This document shows positions 53,623 through 61,150 of a DNA stretch of 64,000 bases, piece after piece. Below the pieces are notes generated by a model, which saw nothing but the letters and a program-made list of their open reading frames with translations, was not told the origin of the DNA and ran no database searches. Origin of the DNA: Bacillota bacterium (GTDB taxonomy: Bacteria; Bacillota; Clostridia; Lachnospirales; Lachnospiraceae). The stretch lies in contig JAEYFP010000020.1 in assembly GCA_023402845.1 (NCBI GenBank), forward strand, positions 1 through 64,000, read 5' to 3'. The position numbers and the translations under genes were made by a program. The stretch's first letter is position 1. Each line of letters starts with the position of its first letter.

Positions 53623-54785
53623 TGAAACCTTTGGAAGGAATCCTGGTATTAGATTTCAGCCAGTATCTGGCGGGCCCTTCCTGTGCGCTTAGATTGGCTG
53701 ATTTGGGGGCCAGAGTTATTAAAATTGAGCGTCCGGGAACAGGCGATAACTGCCGAAGAGTTATTCTTAAGAATTTAACGGCAGGGGATGATAGTATGCT
53801 ATTCCATACAATCAACCGGAATAAGGAAAGCTTTGCGGCGAATATGAAAGACGAAGCAGATCTGAAAATGCTTAAAAAACTGATTGCCGAGGCGGATGTA
53901 ATGATTGAGAATTTCCGCCCGGGTATTATGAAGAAGAATGGCCTCGATTACGAAGCGGTCAAAAAAATAAATCCCGGAATCGTATACGGAACAGTAACCG
54001 GCTATGGAGAAGAAGGAGAGTGGGCGAAAAAGCCCGGTCAGGACTTGATGATTCAATCAATGTCCGGAATGACCTGGCTGAATGGGAACGGGGATAATCT
54101 GCCCACACCGTTTGCGTTGTCTGTGGTAGACTCTTATACAGGCGTTCATCTTGCCGAAGGTATTTTGGCGGCAGTTTTCAATAGCTTGCGTACGGGTGAA
54201 GGTGCGTTGGTTCAGGTAAGCCTTATGGAATCGGCGATTGATATGCAGTTTCAGGGAATGACAGCCTACCTGAACGACGGAAGCAAGCTGCCGGTGCGGT
54301 CAAAGTATTATAATGCCGGTCCTTATATAGGCGCGCCATATGGAATATACCCGACAAAAGACGGGTATATCGCCTTAGCCGATGAACGGCTGGAAGTGCT
54401 GTCGGAGGTTCTTCGTTTACCGGAACTTCTTCGCTATGACAGGGAGCATGATTTATTTGAAAAACGCGATGAAATTAAGTGTATCATAGCGGAGCGGATG
54501 ACAGAAAAAACAACGACGGTCTGGCTTGAACTGCTGGAAGCTGCTGATTACGGATGTTCAGATGTTTATACATGGCAAAGCATGATGGAATCGGAAGGGT
54601 TTCAGGAATTAGAAATTCTGCAGTCAATGATTCTGCAAAACGGAAAAGAGTTTCAAACGACCCGCTGCCCGATAACGGTGGACAGTGAACGATATTATTG
54701 TACAAAGTGCGGGCCTTTATTAGGGGAAGATACAGAAAAAATAATAAAAGAATTCAGTTTAAATGAGGAGGACGTGACAGTATGA
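53622..54785 (+). CDS. CaiB/BaiF class III CoA-transferase, pair 1 catalytic-type subunit
   Basis: This 387-residue class III CoA-transferase begins MKPLEGILVLDFSQYLAGP and has the family core ENFRPGIMKKNGLDYEAV and VYGTVTGYG. The catalytic Asp170 lies in SVVDSYTG, equivalent to Asp169 of formyl-CoA transferase, which forms a mixed anhydride with the acyl group. It would move CoA between two carboxylic acids. It overlaps the second CoA-transferase by ATGA, so they likely form a heterodimer. Substrate is not known; a sugar-derived acid fits the neighbourhood. Confidence 0.9.
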   Translation: MKPLEGILVLDFSQYLAGPSCALRLADLGARVIKIERPGTGDNCRRVILKNLTAGDDSMLFHTINRNKESFAANMKDEADLKMLKKLIAEADVMIENFRPGIMKKNGLDYEAVKKINPGIVYGTVTGYGEEGEWAKKPGQDLMIQSMSGMTWLNGNGDNLPTPFALSVVDSYTGVHLAEGILAAVFNSLRTGEGALVQVSLMESAIDMQFQGMTAYLNDGSKLPVRSKYYNAGPYIGAPYGIYPTKDGYIALADERLEVLSEVLRLPELLRYDREHDLFEKRDEIKCIIAERMTEKTTTVWLELLEAADYGCSDVYTWQSMMESEGFQELEILQSMILQNGKEFQTTRCPITVDSERYYCTKCGPLLGEDTEKIIKEFSLNEEDVTV

Positions 54786-55870
54786 AACCACTGGCGGGAA
54801 TTAAGGTGTTGGATTTTAGTGATTATCTTGCCGGTCCGTCGTCGGCTCTTAAATTAGCAGATCTTGGTGCCAGGGTGTTAAAGATAGAATCACCGGCCGG
54901 TGAAGGCGGCCGGATGCTGACCGTACCGGGAAGTGAGATAGAGGGGATCAGCCCGTTGTTTTGTGCGGTAAACCGCAGTAAGGAGGGAAAGCGGTTGGAT
55001 CTGAATACCGAGGCTGGACAAGCCGAGGCAAGAGCGCTCATCAAAGACGCTGATGCAGTGATATTCAGCCGAGACACAGAAATCCCTTTGCTTACCTATG
55101 AGACGGTCAGGAAGTGGAATCCGCTGATCATATACGGCGAAGTCAGCGGCTATGGCCTGAAAGGAGCTTGGTCAAAAAAACCGGCGCATGATTTGCTGGC
55201 GCAATGTCTGACCGGCTTGCCTTATTTAAACGGCAATGCAGATGAAGCCCCCATTCCGTTGGGGCTGCCGGTGGCAGAATTATTTGCAGGCCAGCATTTG
55301 GCGCAGGGAGTAATGGCAGCTTTGATCCGGCGGCAGAAAAAGCAGACAGGTGCCTGCATACAGGTAAGTCTGGCGGAATCGGTATTGGATATTCAATTTG
55401 AAGTATTCAGCACCTTTTTAAATGATGGACATCAATCACCGCAGCGCTGCGAGGTTAACAATGCCAATGCCTATATTAATGCGCCCTATGGTGTGTATGA
55501 AACAAAGGAGGGATATATCGCTTTGGCGCTGTGTTCCATACCTGTACTGGGTGAGGTGCTCGGATGCAAAGAGCTGCTTGCTTATACTGATGAAGTAGAA
55601 TGGGCAACAAAAAGAGATCAAATAAAAGCCATTTTGAAGGAATATTTAAAGCGTGAAACAGCGGCCTTTTGGATGGAGAAACTGGAAGCGGCTGATATAT
55701 GGGGGGCTAAAGTACTTAACTGGAGCGATTTGGAAAAAACCGGCGGGTTTCAAGTACTTGAGATGGTGCAGAGCATTAAACGTAACGGAAAAGAAATGTT
55801 TAAAACTACCCGTTGTCCGATTTCGATTAATAAGGAACGTTTTTATTGTGACAAGGAGTTTACTGTTTGA
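54782..55870 (+). CDS. CaiB/BaiF class III CoA-transferase, pair 1 divergent subunit
   Basis: This 362-residue paralogue opens MKPLAGIKVLDFSDYLAGP but carries Glu166 (PVAELFAG) where the catalytic Asp is expected. Its ENFRPG motif has decayed (IFSRDTEIPLLTYETV), and it lacks the final LGED-type tail present in the other three. It is therefore probably a non-catalytic or altered subunit of a heterodimer with the preceding gene, similar in idea to heteromeric class III enzymes such as BbsEF. The reading frame is intact, so it is not a pseudogene. Confidence 0.87.
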   Translation: MKPLAGIKVLDFSDYLAGPSSALKLADLGARVLKIESPAGEGGRMLTVPGSEIEGISPLFCAVNRSKEGKRLDLNTEAGQAEARALIKDADAVIFSRDTEIPLLTYETVRKWNPLIIYGEVSGYGLKGAWSKKPAHDLLAQCLTGLPYLNGNADEAPIPLGLPVAELFAGQHLAQGVMAALIRRQKKQTGACIQVSLAESVLDIQFEVFSTFLNDGHQSPQRCEVNNANAYINAPYGVYETKEGYIALALCSIPVLGEVLGCKELLAYTDEVEWATKRDQIKAILKEYLKRETAAFWMEKLEAADIWGAKVLNWSDLEKTGGFQVLEMVQSIKRNGKEMFKTTRCPISINKERFYCDKEFTV

Positions 55871-55891
55871 TGAAAAAAGGAGAAGTCCGTC

Positions 55892-56368
55892 ATGATTATT
55901 GATTATGTTGAGCGTTTTCAGTCTTATCAGCGCAGCGTGCCGGAATTGTGGGATGCCGTAAAGTTTGTGGAACGAGTAAAAAAAGAAAATCTGAAGGAAG
56001 GAAGATATTCTTTGGGGAAGAATTTTGCACTTGTTCAGACAGGGAATACAAAATCTTTTGCGGAAGGCAGATTTGAAACCCATAAAGAATATTTAGATAT
56101 CCAGTTTCTTCTGGAAGGTAATGAGATTCTGGAATATGTGGATGCTGCGGAGCTTATTGAAGCAGAGCCTTATGATCGTGACAAGGATATTACCTGGTTA
56201 TCGGGGCATGGTGCGCGTATTCCGGTCAAGCCGGGAATGTTTTATATCTTGTATCCAACTGATGGGCATAAACCCGGATGCTGTGATGGTGAGAGCATCT
56301 ATTATAAGAAAGTTGTAGTAAAAATTAAAATTGATCAACTAATACATCGTGTGACGATCGGCAGGTAG
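55892..56368 (+). CDS. YhcH/YjgK/YiaL (DUF386) family protein, NanQ-like sugar anomerase
   Basis: The 158-residue cupin-like protein has the family signatures FETHKEYLDIQFLLEG and MFYILYPTDGHKPGC, holding the His residues that bind a metal. The characterised relative NanQ opens the N-acetylneuraminate ring (anomerase). Here it may speed ring opening or anomer exchange of the sugar or sugar acid used by this locus. AAAGGAG precedes the start, and the BMC gene follows after four bases. Confidence 0.86.
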   Translation: MIIDYVERFQSYQRSVPELWDAVKFVERVKKENLKEGRYSLGKNFALVQTGNTKSFAEGRFETHKEYLDIQFLLEGNEILEYVDAAELIEAEPYDRDKDITWLSGHGARIPVKPGMFYILYPTDGHKPGCCDGESIYYKKVVVKIKIDQLIHRVTIGR

Positions 56369-56372
56369 AGTG

Positions 56373-56669
56373 ATGGAGAAAGAATATGCTAAAAAAGCGG
56401 CCGGATACTTTGAAGTTGATGGTGTCTGTGCCGCCTTTGTGGGACTTGATGCTGCGGCTAAAGCTGCAGAGGTGTCTATAGAAGCAGTTGAAAGAACAAG
56501 ACGGAATTGCTTTGTGTGCGTAAAATTACGCGGTTCGATTTCAGATGTTGAAGCGGCAATGCAGGCAGCTCTTTCTGCGGCGGGAAAAATAGCGGCTTTG
56601 GGTAACCACGGCATCATCGCGTCGCCGGAAGAAGGAACCGAGGAAGTGCTAAAACTAACAAACATATAG
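56373..56669 (+). CDS. bacterial microcompartment shell protein (BMC-H, single BMC domain), first
   Basis: A 98-residue single BMC domain: GYFEVDGVCAAFVGLDAAAKAAEV, including the edge lysine Lys30 of the KAAEV motif used in sheet packing of hexamers, then LRGSISDVEAAMQAAL. Hexamers of such proteins tile the facets of protein organelles. The pore loop, where relatives read KIGSG, reads RTRRNCF with Cys46, an uncommon Arg- and Cys-containing pore. ATG 56373 is used; a GTG three bases earlier is possible, and no strong ribosome site is seen, so translation may be coupled to the yhcH-type gene. Confidence 0.88.
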   Translation: MEKEYAKKAAGYFEVDGVCAAFVGLDAAAKAAEVSIEAVERTRRNCFVCVKLRGSISDVEAAMQAALSAAGKIAALGNHGIIASPEEGTEEVLKLTNI

Positions 56670-56678
56670 GGTGTGATT

Positions 56679-56969
56679 ATGAAAAAAAGTTTGGGAATTG
56701 TGGAAGTGACCGGATGTACAAATGCAATTGCGGCACTGGATGTTATGGCGAAAGCCGCAGAAGTTACCATTTCTACCTGGGAAACTATTTTTGGGGACGG
56801 AAGAGTGACAATATTTGTGGAAGGTGATGCGGCTTCGGTTATGGCGGCCGTTGAAGCAGTAAAAACTGAAAAGCGTCTTAACATTTTTAATACTTATACA
56901 ATTGCGGGGCCGCATGAGGAAACCTGGCGGATGATTGAGAAGAGCCGCAAAAAACAGATAAAAAAATAG
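56679..56969 (+). CDS. bacterial microcompartment shell protein (BMC-H, single BMC domain), second
   Basis: This 96-residue BMC domain reads SLGIVEVTGCTNAIAALDVMAKAAEV, with edge lysine Lys25, and has a pore loop FGDGRV, closer to the usual Gly-rich pore, then VEGDAASVMAAVEA. The C-terminus adds a basic tail (KSRKKQIKK). ATG 56679 is chosen; an in-frame GTG at 56673 is an alternative. It follows the first BMC gene by nine bases, so mixed or layered hexamers are likely. No BMC-P (pentamer) or BMC-T gene is in the window. Confidence 0.88.
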   Translation: MKKSLGIVEVTGCTNAIAALDVMAKAAEVTISTWETIFGDGRVTIFVEGDAASVMAAVEAVKTEKRLNIFNTYTIAGPHEETWRMIEKSRKKQIKK

Positions 56970-57034
56970 CCAAAGAAATCATTCTAAAATTGTAGATGTT
57001 TACAGATTGTTTCGACAGGAGTTATCTGATAAAA

Positions 57035-57045
57035 TGGTACTACCA
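57035..57045. promoter_or_regulatory. GntR-type operator C upstream of the second CoA-transferase pair
   Basis: TGGT-ACT-ACCA is a perfect palindrome and matches sites A and B. A weak promoter, TTTACA (56999-57004) and TTATCT (57022-57027), lies just before it, so the second CoA-transferase pair probably has its own regulated start. Confidence 0.6.
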
Positions 57046-57121
57046 CGAGACCAATATCTATCGTTGAGAAATGATTTGAAAATGAAAAATAGATTCTGAG
57101 ATTGAGGTGGAAGGTAAGAGC

Positions 57122-58279
57122 ATGAAGCCATTGGAAGGTATGTTAATATTAGATTTTTCCCAATACCTCGCGGGTCCGTCGGCTGCGCTCAGACTGGCCG
57201 ATTTCGGAGCACGGGTTATTAAAATAGAAAGTTCAGGGGGCGGTGATAACGGCCGCCGGCTCAAATTTAAAAATAAGGTATCAGATGGAGACAGTTTATT
57301 TTTTCATACGGTTAACCGAAATAAGGAAAGCTTTGCTGCCGATTTAGAAAATAAGGAAGATCTTGAGCTGATAAAAAAGCTGCTTGTAAAAGCTGACGTT
57401 ATCATAGAAAATTTCCGACCGGGAATGATGGAAAAATTAGGACTTGAATATGAGGAAGTTCGGGCAATGAATGACCGTATTATATATGGATCGGTAACCG
57501 GTTACGGCAGGAGCGGCCTTTTTAGAGAGATGCCGGATCAGGATTTAAATATTCAGGCTCTTTCCGGTTTCGTATGGCTGAACGGAGATGGAGGCAGGGA
57601 GCCTATGCCGGCGGCTTTGGCAATAGCCGAAATCTATGCGGGAATGCATTTGACCCAAGGAATACTGGCTTGCCTGCTGCGGAGGAATAAAAGCAATATT
57701 GGCGGAAAAGTGGAAGTGAGCCTGTTGGAGTCCATGATGGATCTGCAATTTGAAGCCTTCGGAACCTACTTAAATGATGGACATTTATTACCAAAACGCA
57801 GCAGAATTCATAATGCGCATGCGTATCTGGGAGCTCCGTATGGAATCTATCCTACAGGGGATCACTATATAGCCATTTCGATGGGATCTGTGGCTGAGCT
57901 GGGAAAATTACTGGAGGAACCGCGGCTTTTAGATTATAAGGAAGCGGAAGCTTGTTTTGAAAATCGTGATGAGATTAAAGAGATTATTGAAGCAAAATTA
58001 AAACAGAACAGTACCGAGTATTGGTTAAACAAGTTGGAGAATGCCGGATATTGGTGCTCGGAAGTGTTGAATTGGAGCCAGTTAGTCAATCACCCGGGGT
58101 TTGAAGTGCTTAATCTGCTGATTGATGCAGGCCGTCCTGATTGTGAGAGCATTCTTACTACCAGATGTCCGATCCGTTTTAATGGGAGTCCTCAAAAAAC
58201 CTCGAAATGGGCCCCAAGGCTCGGAGAAGATACGGAAGCAATTATGAATGCTTATCATTTGCAAGAGGGGGCGATTTAG
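57122..58279 (+). CDS. CaiB/BaiF class III CoA-transferase, pair 2 Glu-type subunit
   Basis: A 385-residue paralogue opening MKPLEGMLILDFSQYLAGP, with intact ENFRPGMMEKLGLEYEEV, but Glu170 in AIAEIYAG where catalytic Asp is expected. It is closely related to the other three in this locus, implying local duplications. ATG 57122 is chosen by the conserved opening; GGAAGG is upstream. It is followed directly by a partner that keeps the Asp, so the pair may be a heterodimer in which this is the non-catalytic or altered subunit. Confidence 0.88.
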   Translation: MKPLEGMLILDFSQYLAGPSAALRLADFGARVIKIESSGGGDNGRRLKFKNKVSDGDSLFFHTVNRNKESFAADLENKEDLELIKKLLVKADVIIENFRPGMMEKLGLEYEEVRAMNDRIIYGSVTGYGRSGLFREMPDQDLNIQALSGFVWLNGDGGREPMPAALAIAEIYAGMHLTQGILACLLRRNKSNIGGKVEVSLLESMMDLQFEAFGTYLNDGHLLPKRSRIHNAHAYLGAPYGIYPTGDHYIAISMGSVAELGKLLEEPRLLDYKEAEACFENRDEIKEIIEAKLKQNSTEYWLNKLENAGYWCSEVLNWSQLVNHPGFEVLNLLIDAGRPDCESILTTRCPIRFNGSPQKTSKWAPRLGEDTEAIMNAYHLQEGAI

Positions 58280-59410
58280 GTGAAACCGATGGAAGGCGTT
58301 TTGGTACTTGATTTCACCCAGTTCCTATCGGGCCCTTCGGCTTCTTTGCGAATGGCGGATCTCGGTGCCGAAGTAGTAAAAGTTGAGCAGCCGACAGGCG
58401 ATATTTGCCGCAGAATGTATACATCGAATTTACTGATTGATGAGGACAGTTCCCTATTTCATATTATCAACAGGAATAAGTCGGGCATCAGTGTTGATTT
58501 AAAGACGGAAGCGGGCAGGAACGCGATTCATAAACTGATCAAGCGGGCAGATGTACTTTTAATCAATTTTCGCCCCGAAGTCGGAAAGAGGCTTGCACTT
58601 GACTATGAGACCGTACGTGAAATTAATCCCAGAATTGTTTACGGGGAAGTGACAGGGTATGGGCATGAAGGTGTCTGGTCCGGACGTCCCGGTCAGGATT
58701 TATTGGTACAGGCAGTCTCCGGAATCTGTATGGGTAACGGAAATTCGAATGATATTCCGACCCCGATTGGGCTGTCCGTGGTGGATTTGGTGGCCGGCCA
58801 GCAGCTGGTTCAGGGAGTCATGGCAGGTCTTATACAAGCGGGGATCAAAGGCGAGGGATGCCTTGTCCAGGTGAGTATGCTGGAGGCGGCAATGGATCTG
58901 CAATTTGAAGAATTTACTACCTTTTTAAACGATGATCGGACCCTTCCCGAACGAAGTGCGGTTACTCATGCCGGCTTGTATAGAGATGCGCCTTATGGTA
59001 TTTATGCAACAAAAGACGGATATATTGCGATAGCGGCAGTGCCAATCCCGCAGTTAGGGGAATTATTGGGCTGTAAGCAGTTAACAGTCTATACAGAGGA
59101 AACAGAGTGGTCAGCGAAAAGAGATGAGATAAAAGCAATTTTAGCAGAGCATTTACGTTTGGAAACTACTCATGATTGGCTGGAGATTTTAAAGAACCAT
59201 GACATATGGAGTACGGAAGTTCTGAATTGGGATCAATTAAGGAAGAGCGAGGGATTTTTGCATCTTAATATGATTCAGAAGGTCAAGCTGCAGGATGGGA
59301 AGGTTTTGGAGCTGTTAAGATGCCCGATTACGATAGACGGGGAGCATTTTTGCTCGGAAAAGCCGGCACCGAAATTGGGGCAGGACAATGAACGATTTGC
59401 AGATGCTTAA
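58280..59410 (+). CDS. CaiB/BaiF class III CoA-transferase, pair 2 catalytic-type subunit
   Basis: This 376-residue paralogue starts with GTG 58280 directly after the previous stop (opening KPMEGVLVLDFTQFLSGP), has INFRPEVGKRLALDYETV and the catalytic Asp169 in SVVDLVAG. Gene order in pair 2 is reversed relative to pair 1: Glu-type first, Asp-type second. It should provide the active site of the second CoA-transferase. The downstream mutarotase starts 28 bases after its stop. Confidence 0.9.
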   Translation: MKPMEGVLVLDFTQFLSGPSASLRMADLGAEVVKVEQPTGDICRRMYTSNLLIDEDSSLFHIINRNKSGISVDLKTEAGRNAIHKLIKRADVLLINFRPEVGKRLALDYETVREINPRIVYGEVTGYGHEGVWSGRPGQDLLVQAVSGICMGNGNSNDIPTPIGLSVVDLVAGQQLVQGVMAGLIQAGIKGEGCLVQVSMLEAAMDLQFEEFTTFLNDDRTLPERSAVTHAGLYRDAPYGIYATKDGYIAIAAVPIPQLGELLGCKQLTVYTEETEWSAKRDEIKAILAEHLRLETTHDWLEILKNHDIWSTEVLNWDQLRKSEGFLHLNMIQKVKLQDGKVLELLRCPITIDGEHFCSEKPAPKLGQDNERFADA

Positions 59411-59438
59411 AATAAACGAAAGAAGGGAGAGAAAAACA

Positions 59439-59759
59439 ATGGTTCAAAGATTTGGAGAAAGGATCAAGGCTAAAGATCTGGAGGCATATAAAAAATGGCA
59501 TGCAGCTCCTATGCCGGGGGTTAATGAAATGATTAAAGAATGTCATCTGAACAATTATACAATCTTCAGCAGGGGCGATGATTTGTTTGCCTATTATGAG
59601 TATGACGGAGATGATTTTGAAGCGGATATGGCGAAGATGGCGGCAGATCCGGCTACGCAGGCATGGTGGGATGTTGTGAAACCGCTGATGCGACCGCTCG
59701 ATGATCGAAGTGAGGGCGAATTCTGGTCGGGCATGGAGGAAATATATCATTTAGACTAA
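59439..59759 (+). CDS. L-rhamnose mutarotase family protein
   Basis: The 106-residue protein matches the RhaM family in length and motifs: LEAYKKWHAAPMPGV (the His aligns with the RhaM active-site His22 region), NYTIFSRGDDLFAYYEYDG, AWWDVVKPLMRP and a final MEEIYHLD. RhaM interconverts alpha and beta anomers of L-rhamnose; related proteins act on L-fucose. This hints at a 6-deoxy-L-sugar as the imported substrate. ATG 59439 is chosen with AAGGGAG upstream; a longer frame from 59388 would overlap the CoA-transferase. Confidence 0.85.
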   Translation: MVQRFGERIKAKDLEAYKKWHAAPMPGVNEMIKECHLNNYTIFSRGDDLFAYYEYDGDDFEADMAKMAADPATQAWWDVVKPLMRPLDDRSEGEFWSGMEEIYHLD

Positions 59760-59854
59760 TTGCCTTTTACCTAATGTAATTTGAGCAGTGCAGAGAATCA
59801 TCAGAGATAAATAATGGAAAATTGCTGGGAGAGATATTTTATTGCGCAAAAATG

Positions 59855-59870
59855 ATTTAAACGTTTAAAT
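59855..59870. promoter_or_regulatory. LacI-type palindromic operator upstream of the importer
   Basis: ATTTAAACGTTTAAAT is a perfect 16-bp palindrome with central CG, closely matching the site at 47842-47853. The centre is again 25.5 bases before the -35 box. Confidence 0.65.
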
Positions 59871-59887
59871 TATTAATTAATTTTTTG

Positions 59888-59916
59888 TTGGAATTGCTAT
59901 TGCAATAGAGTATTAT
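59888..59916 (+). promoter_or_regulatory. promoter of the rhamnose/AI-2-type importer
   Basis: TTGGAA (59888-59893) and TATTAT (59911-59916) have 17-bp spacing. A further ATTGC-TATT-GCAAT inverted repeat (59893-59906) lies in the spacer. Confidence 0.6.
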
Positions 59917-59999
59917 GAGTATATAAATCGGAAGTATTCAACATATTACCGAAAATATTTTGTCACACAAAAGATACTAACAATAATTGGAGGGTAACC

Positions 60000-61049
60000 A
60001 TGAAGAAAAAATTATTATCAGTAGTATTATGCGTAAGTATGGTGAGTGCGATGCTGTTAACAGGTTGCGGAAGCAGCAGTACGGCAGCGCCGGAGGCGAG
60101 TGCCTCCACAGAAGCAGCAGCACCCGCAGCCGAAGGAAAAGTTCCGACGATTGCGTTTGTTCCAAAGGTTGTAGGTCAGGCTTGGTGGGATCATGTACAG
60201 GCTAATGTAGAGGAATGGTCCAGCGCAAATGGAATTGAAGTTATTTATAAGGGACCGACAGAGACCGATGCGGCTGCTCAGGTACAGATTATGACGGATC
60301 TTGTAAATCAGGGTGTTGACGTCCTTTGTTTCTCTCCGAACGATCCGGATGCATGTGAGGCTATTTGTAAAGAGGCGATCGATAAGGGTATTATTGTAAT
60401 CGCTACGGAGGCTTCCGGCATGGAAAATGTGACGTATGATGTGGAAGCGTTTGATGAAGAAGGTCTCGGCGGATTTTTGATGGATCAGCTGGCTGTTCAG
60501 ATGGAAGAGAAAGGGCAGTATATCACAATGGTGGGTTCGATGACAATGGAGTCGCAGAACAACTGGGCGGATGCGGCTGTTGCACGCCAGAAGGATGCCT
60601 ATCCGAATATGGAGCTTGTTCCGGATGCCAGAGTTGCGGACGATTCCGATGCTGAAAAAGCATATGAGTTAACGAAGGAATTAATCCAAAAGTATCCTGA
60701 TTTAAAGGGTATTTTGGGAACCGGTTCTTTTGACGCTCCGGGTGCGGCCCGCGCGATTCAGGAGCTTGGTTTGACGGGAAAAGTATTTGCGATTTCTGTT
60801 GCAATGCCTCTTGAGGTTAAGGATTATTTACTGGATGGGACATTAGGCTCCGTAGCGTTATGGGATGCCGGAGTTACCGCAAAGTCCATGCTGAATCTGG
60901 GTGTAAAGCTTTACAATGGAGAAGAGATTGCAGCAGGTGCTGACCTCGGAGAAACAGGTTATGATGCGGTGGAGATTCAAGGTAAAATTATTGTGGGACA
61001 GGGCCAGATCGCTATTACTACAGAAAATGTAGACGATTTCGGATTCTAA
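60000..61049 (+). CDS. CUT2 ABC transporter substrate-binding lipoprotein, rhamnose/AI-2 type
   Basis: The 349-residue protein has a lipoprotein signal peptide with lipobox LLTGC (about 19-23), an Ala-rich linker and a type I binding fold starting TIAFVPKVVGQAWWDHV. The overall pattern (TDLVNQGVDVLCFSPNDPDA; GSFDAPGAARAIQELGL) resembles RhaS and LsrB binding proteins rather than RbsB. With the RhaM-like gene upstream, an L-rhamnose-like sugar is a reasonable guess. TTGGAGGG precedes the start. Confidence 0.9.
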   Translation: MKKKLLSVVLCVSMVSAMLLTGCGSSSTAAPEASASTEAAAPAAEGKVPTIAFVPKVVGQAWWDHVQANVEEWSSANGIEVIYKGPTETDAAAQVQIMTDLVNQGVDVLCFSPNDPDACEAICKEAIDKGIIVIATEASGMENVTYDVEAFDEEGLGGFLMDQLAVQMEEKGQYITMVGSMTMESQNNWADAAVARQKDAYPNMELVPDARVADDSDAEKAYELTKELIQKYPDLKGILGTGSFDAPGAARAIQELGLTGKVFAISVAMPLEVKDYLLDGTLGSVALWDAGVTAKSMLNLGVKLYNGEEIAAGADLGETGYDAVEIQGKIIVGQGQIAITTENVDDFGF

Positions 61050-61088
61050 GCAAAACAGTCGGCAGGATATTTTTACTGTAATAAAGTA

Positions 61089-61119
61089 TGAGGCAGAGAA
61101 GCTGAGTTTCTCTGCCTCA
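61089..61119 (+). other. intercistronic hairpin after the binding-protein gene
   Basis: TGAGGCAGAGAA (61089-61100) and TTCTCTGCCTCA (61108-61119) are perfect 12-bp arms with a 7-base loop and no T-run. Likely an mRNA-stabilising structure that makes the binding protein more abundant than the ATPase, as in the 15992 case. Confidence 0.6.
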
Positions 61120-61150
61120 CAAAATGAAGAGAAAAGGAGACAGCACCTCT

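Noticed and set aside
54782..55870. Pair 1 second CoA-transferase as a decaying pseudogene
   Set aside because: Motif loss is real, but the frame is intact over 362 codons, it is translationally coupled to its partner, and the second pair has an equivalent Glu-type subunit. A structural or altered role fits better.
56373..56969. A complete classical microcompartment locus (PDU, EUT or GRM type)
   Set aside because: Only two single-domain BMC genes are present. No pentamer, aldehyde dehydrogenase, PduL, diol dehydratase or glycyl-radical enzyme gene is seen, so a classical type cannot be claimed.
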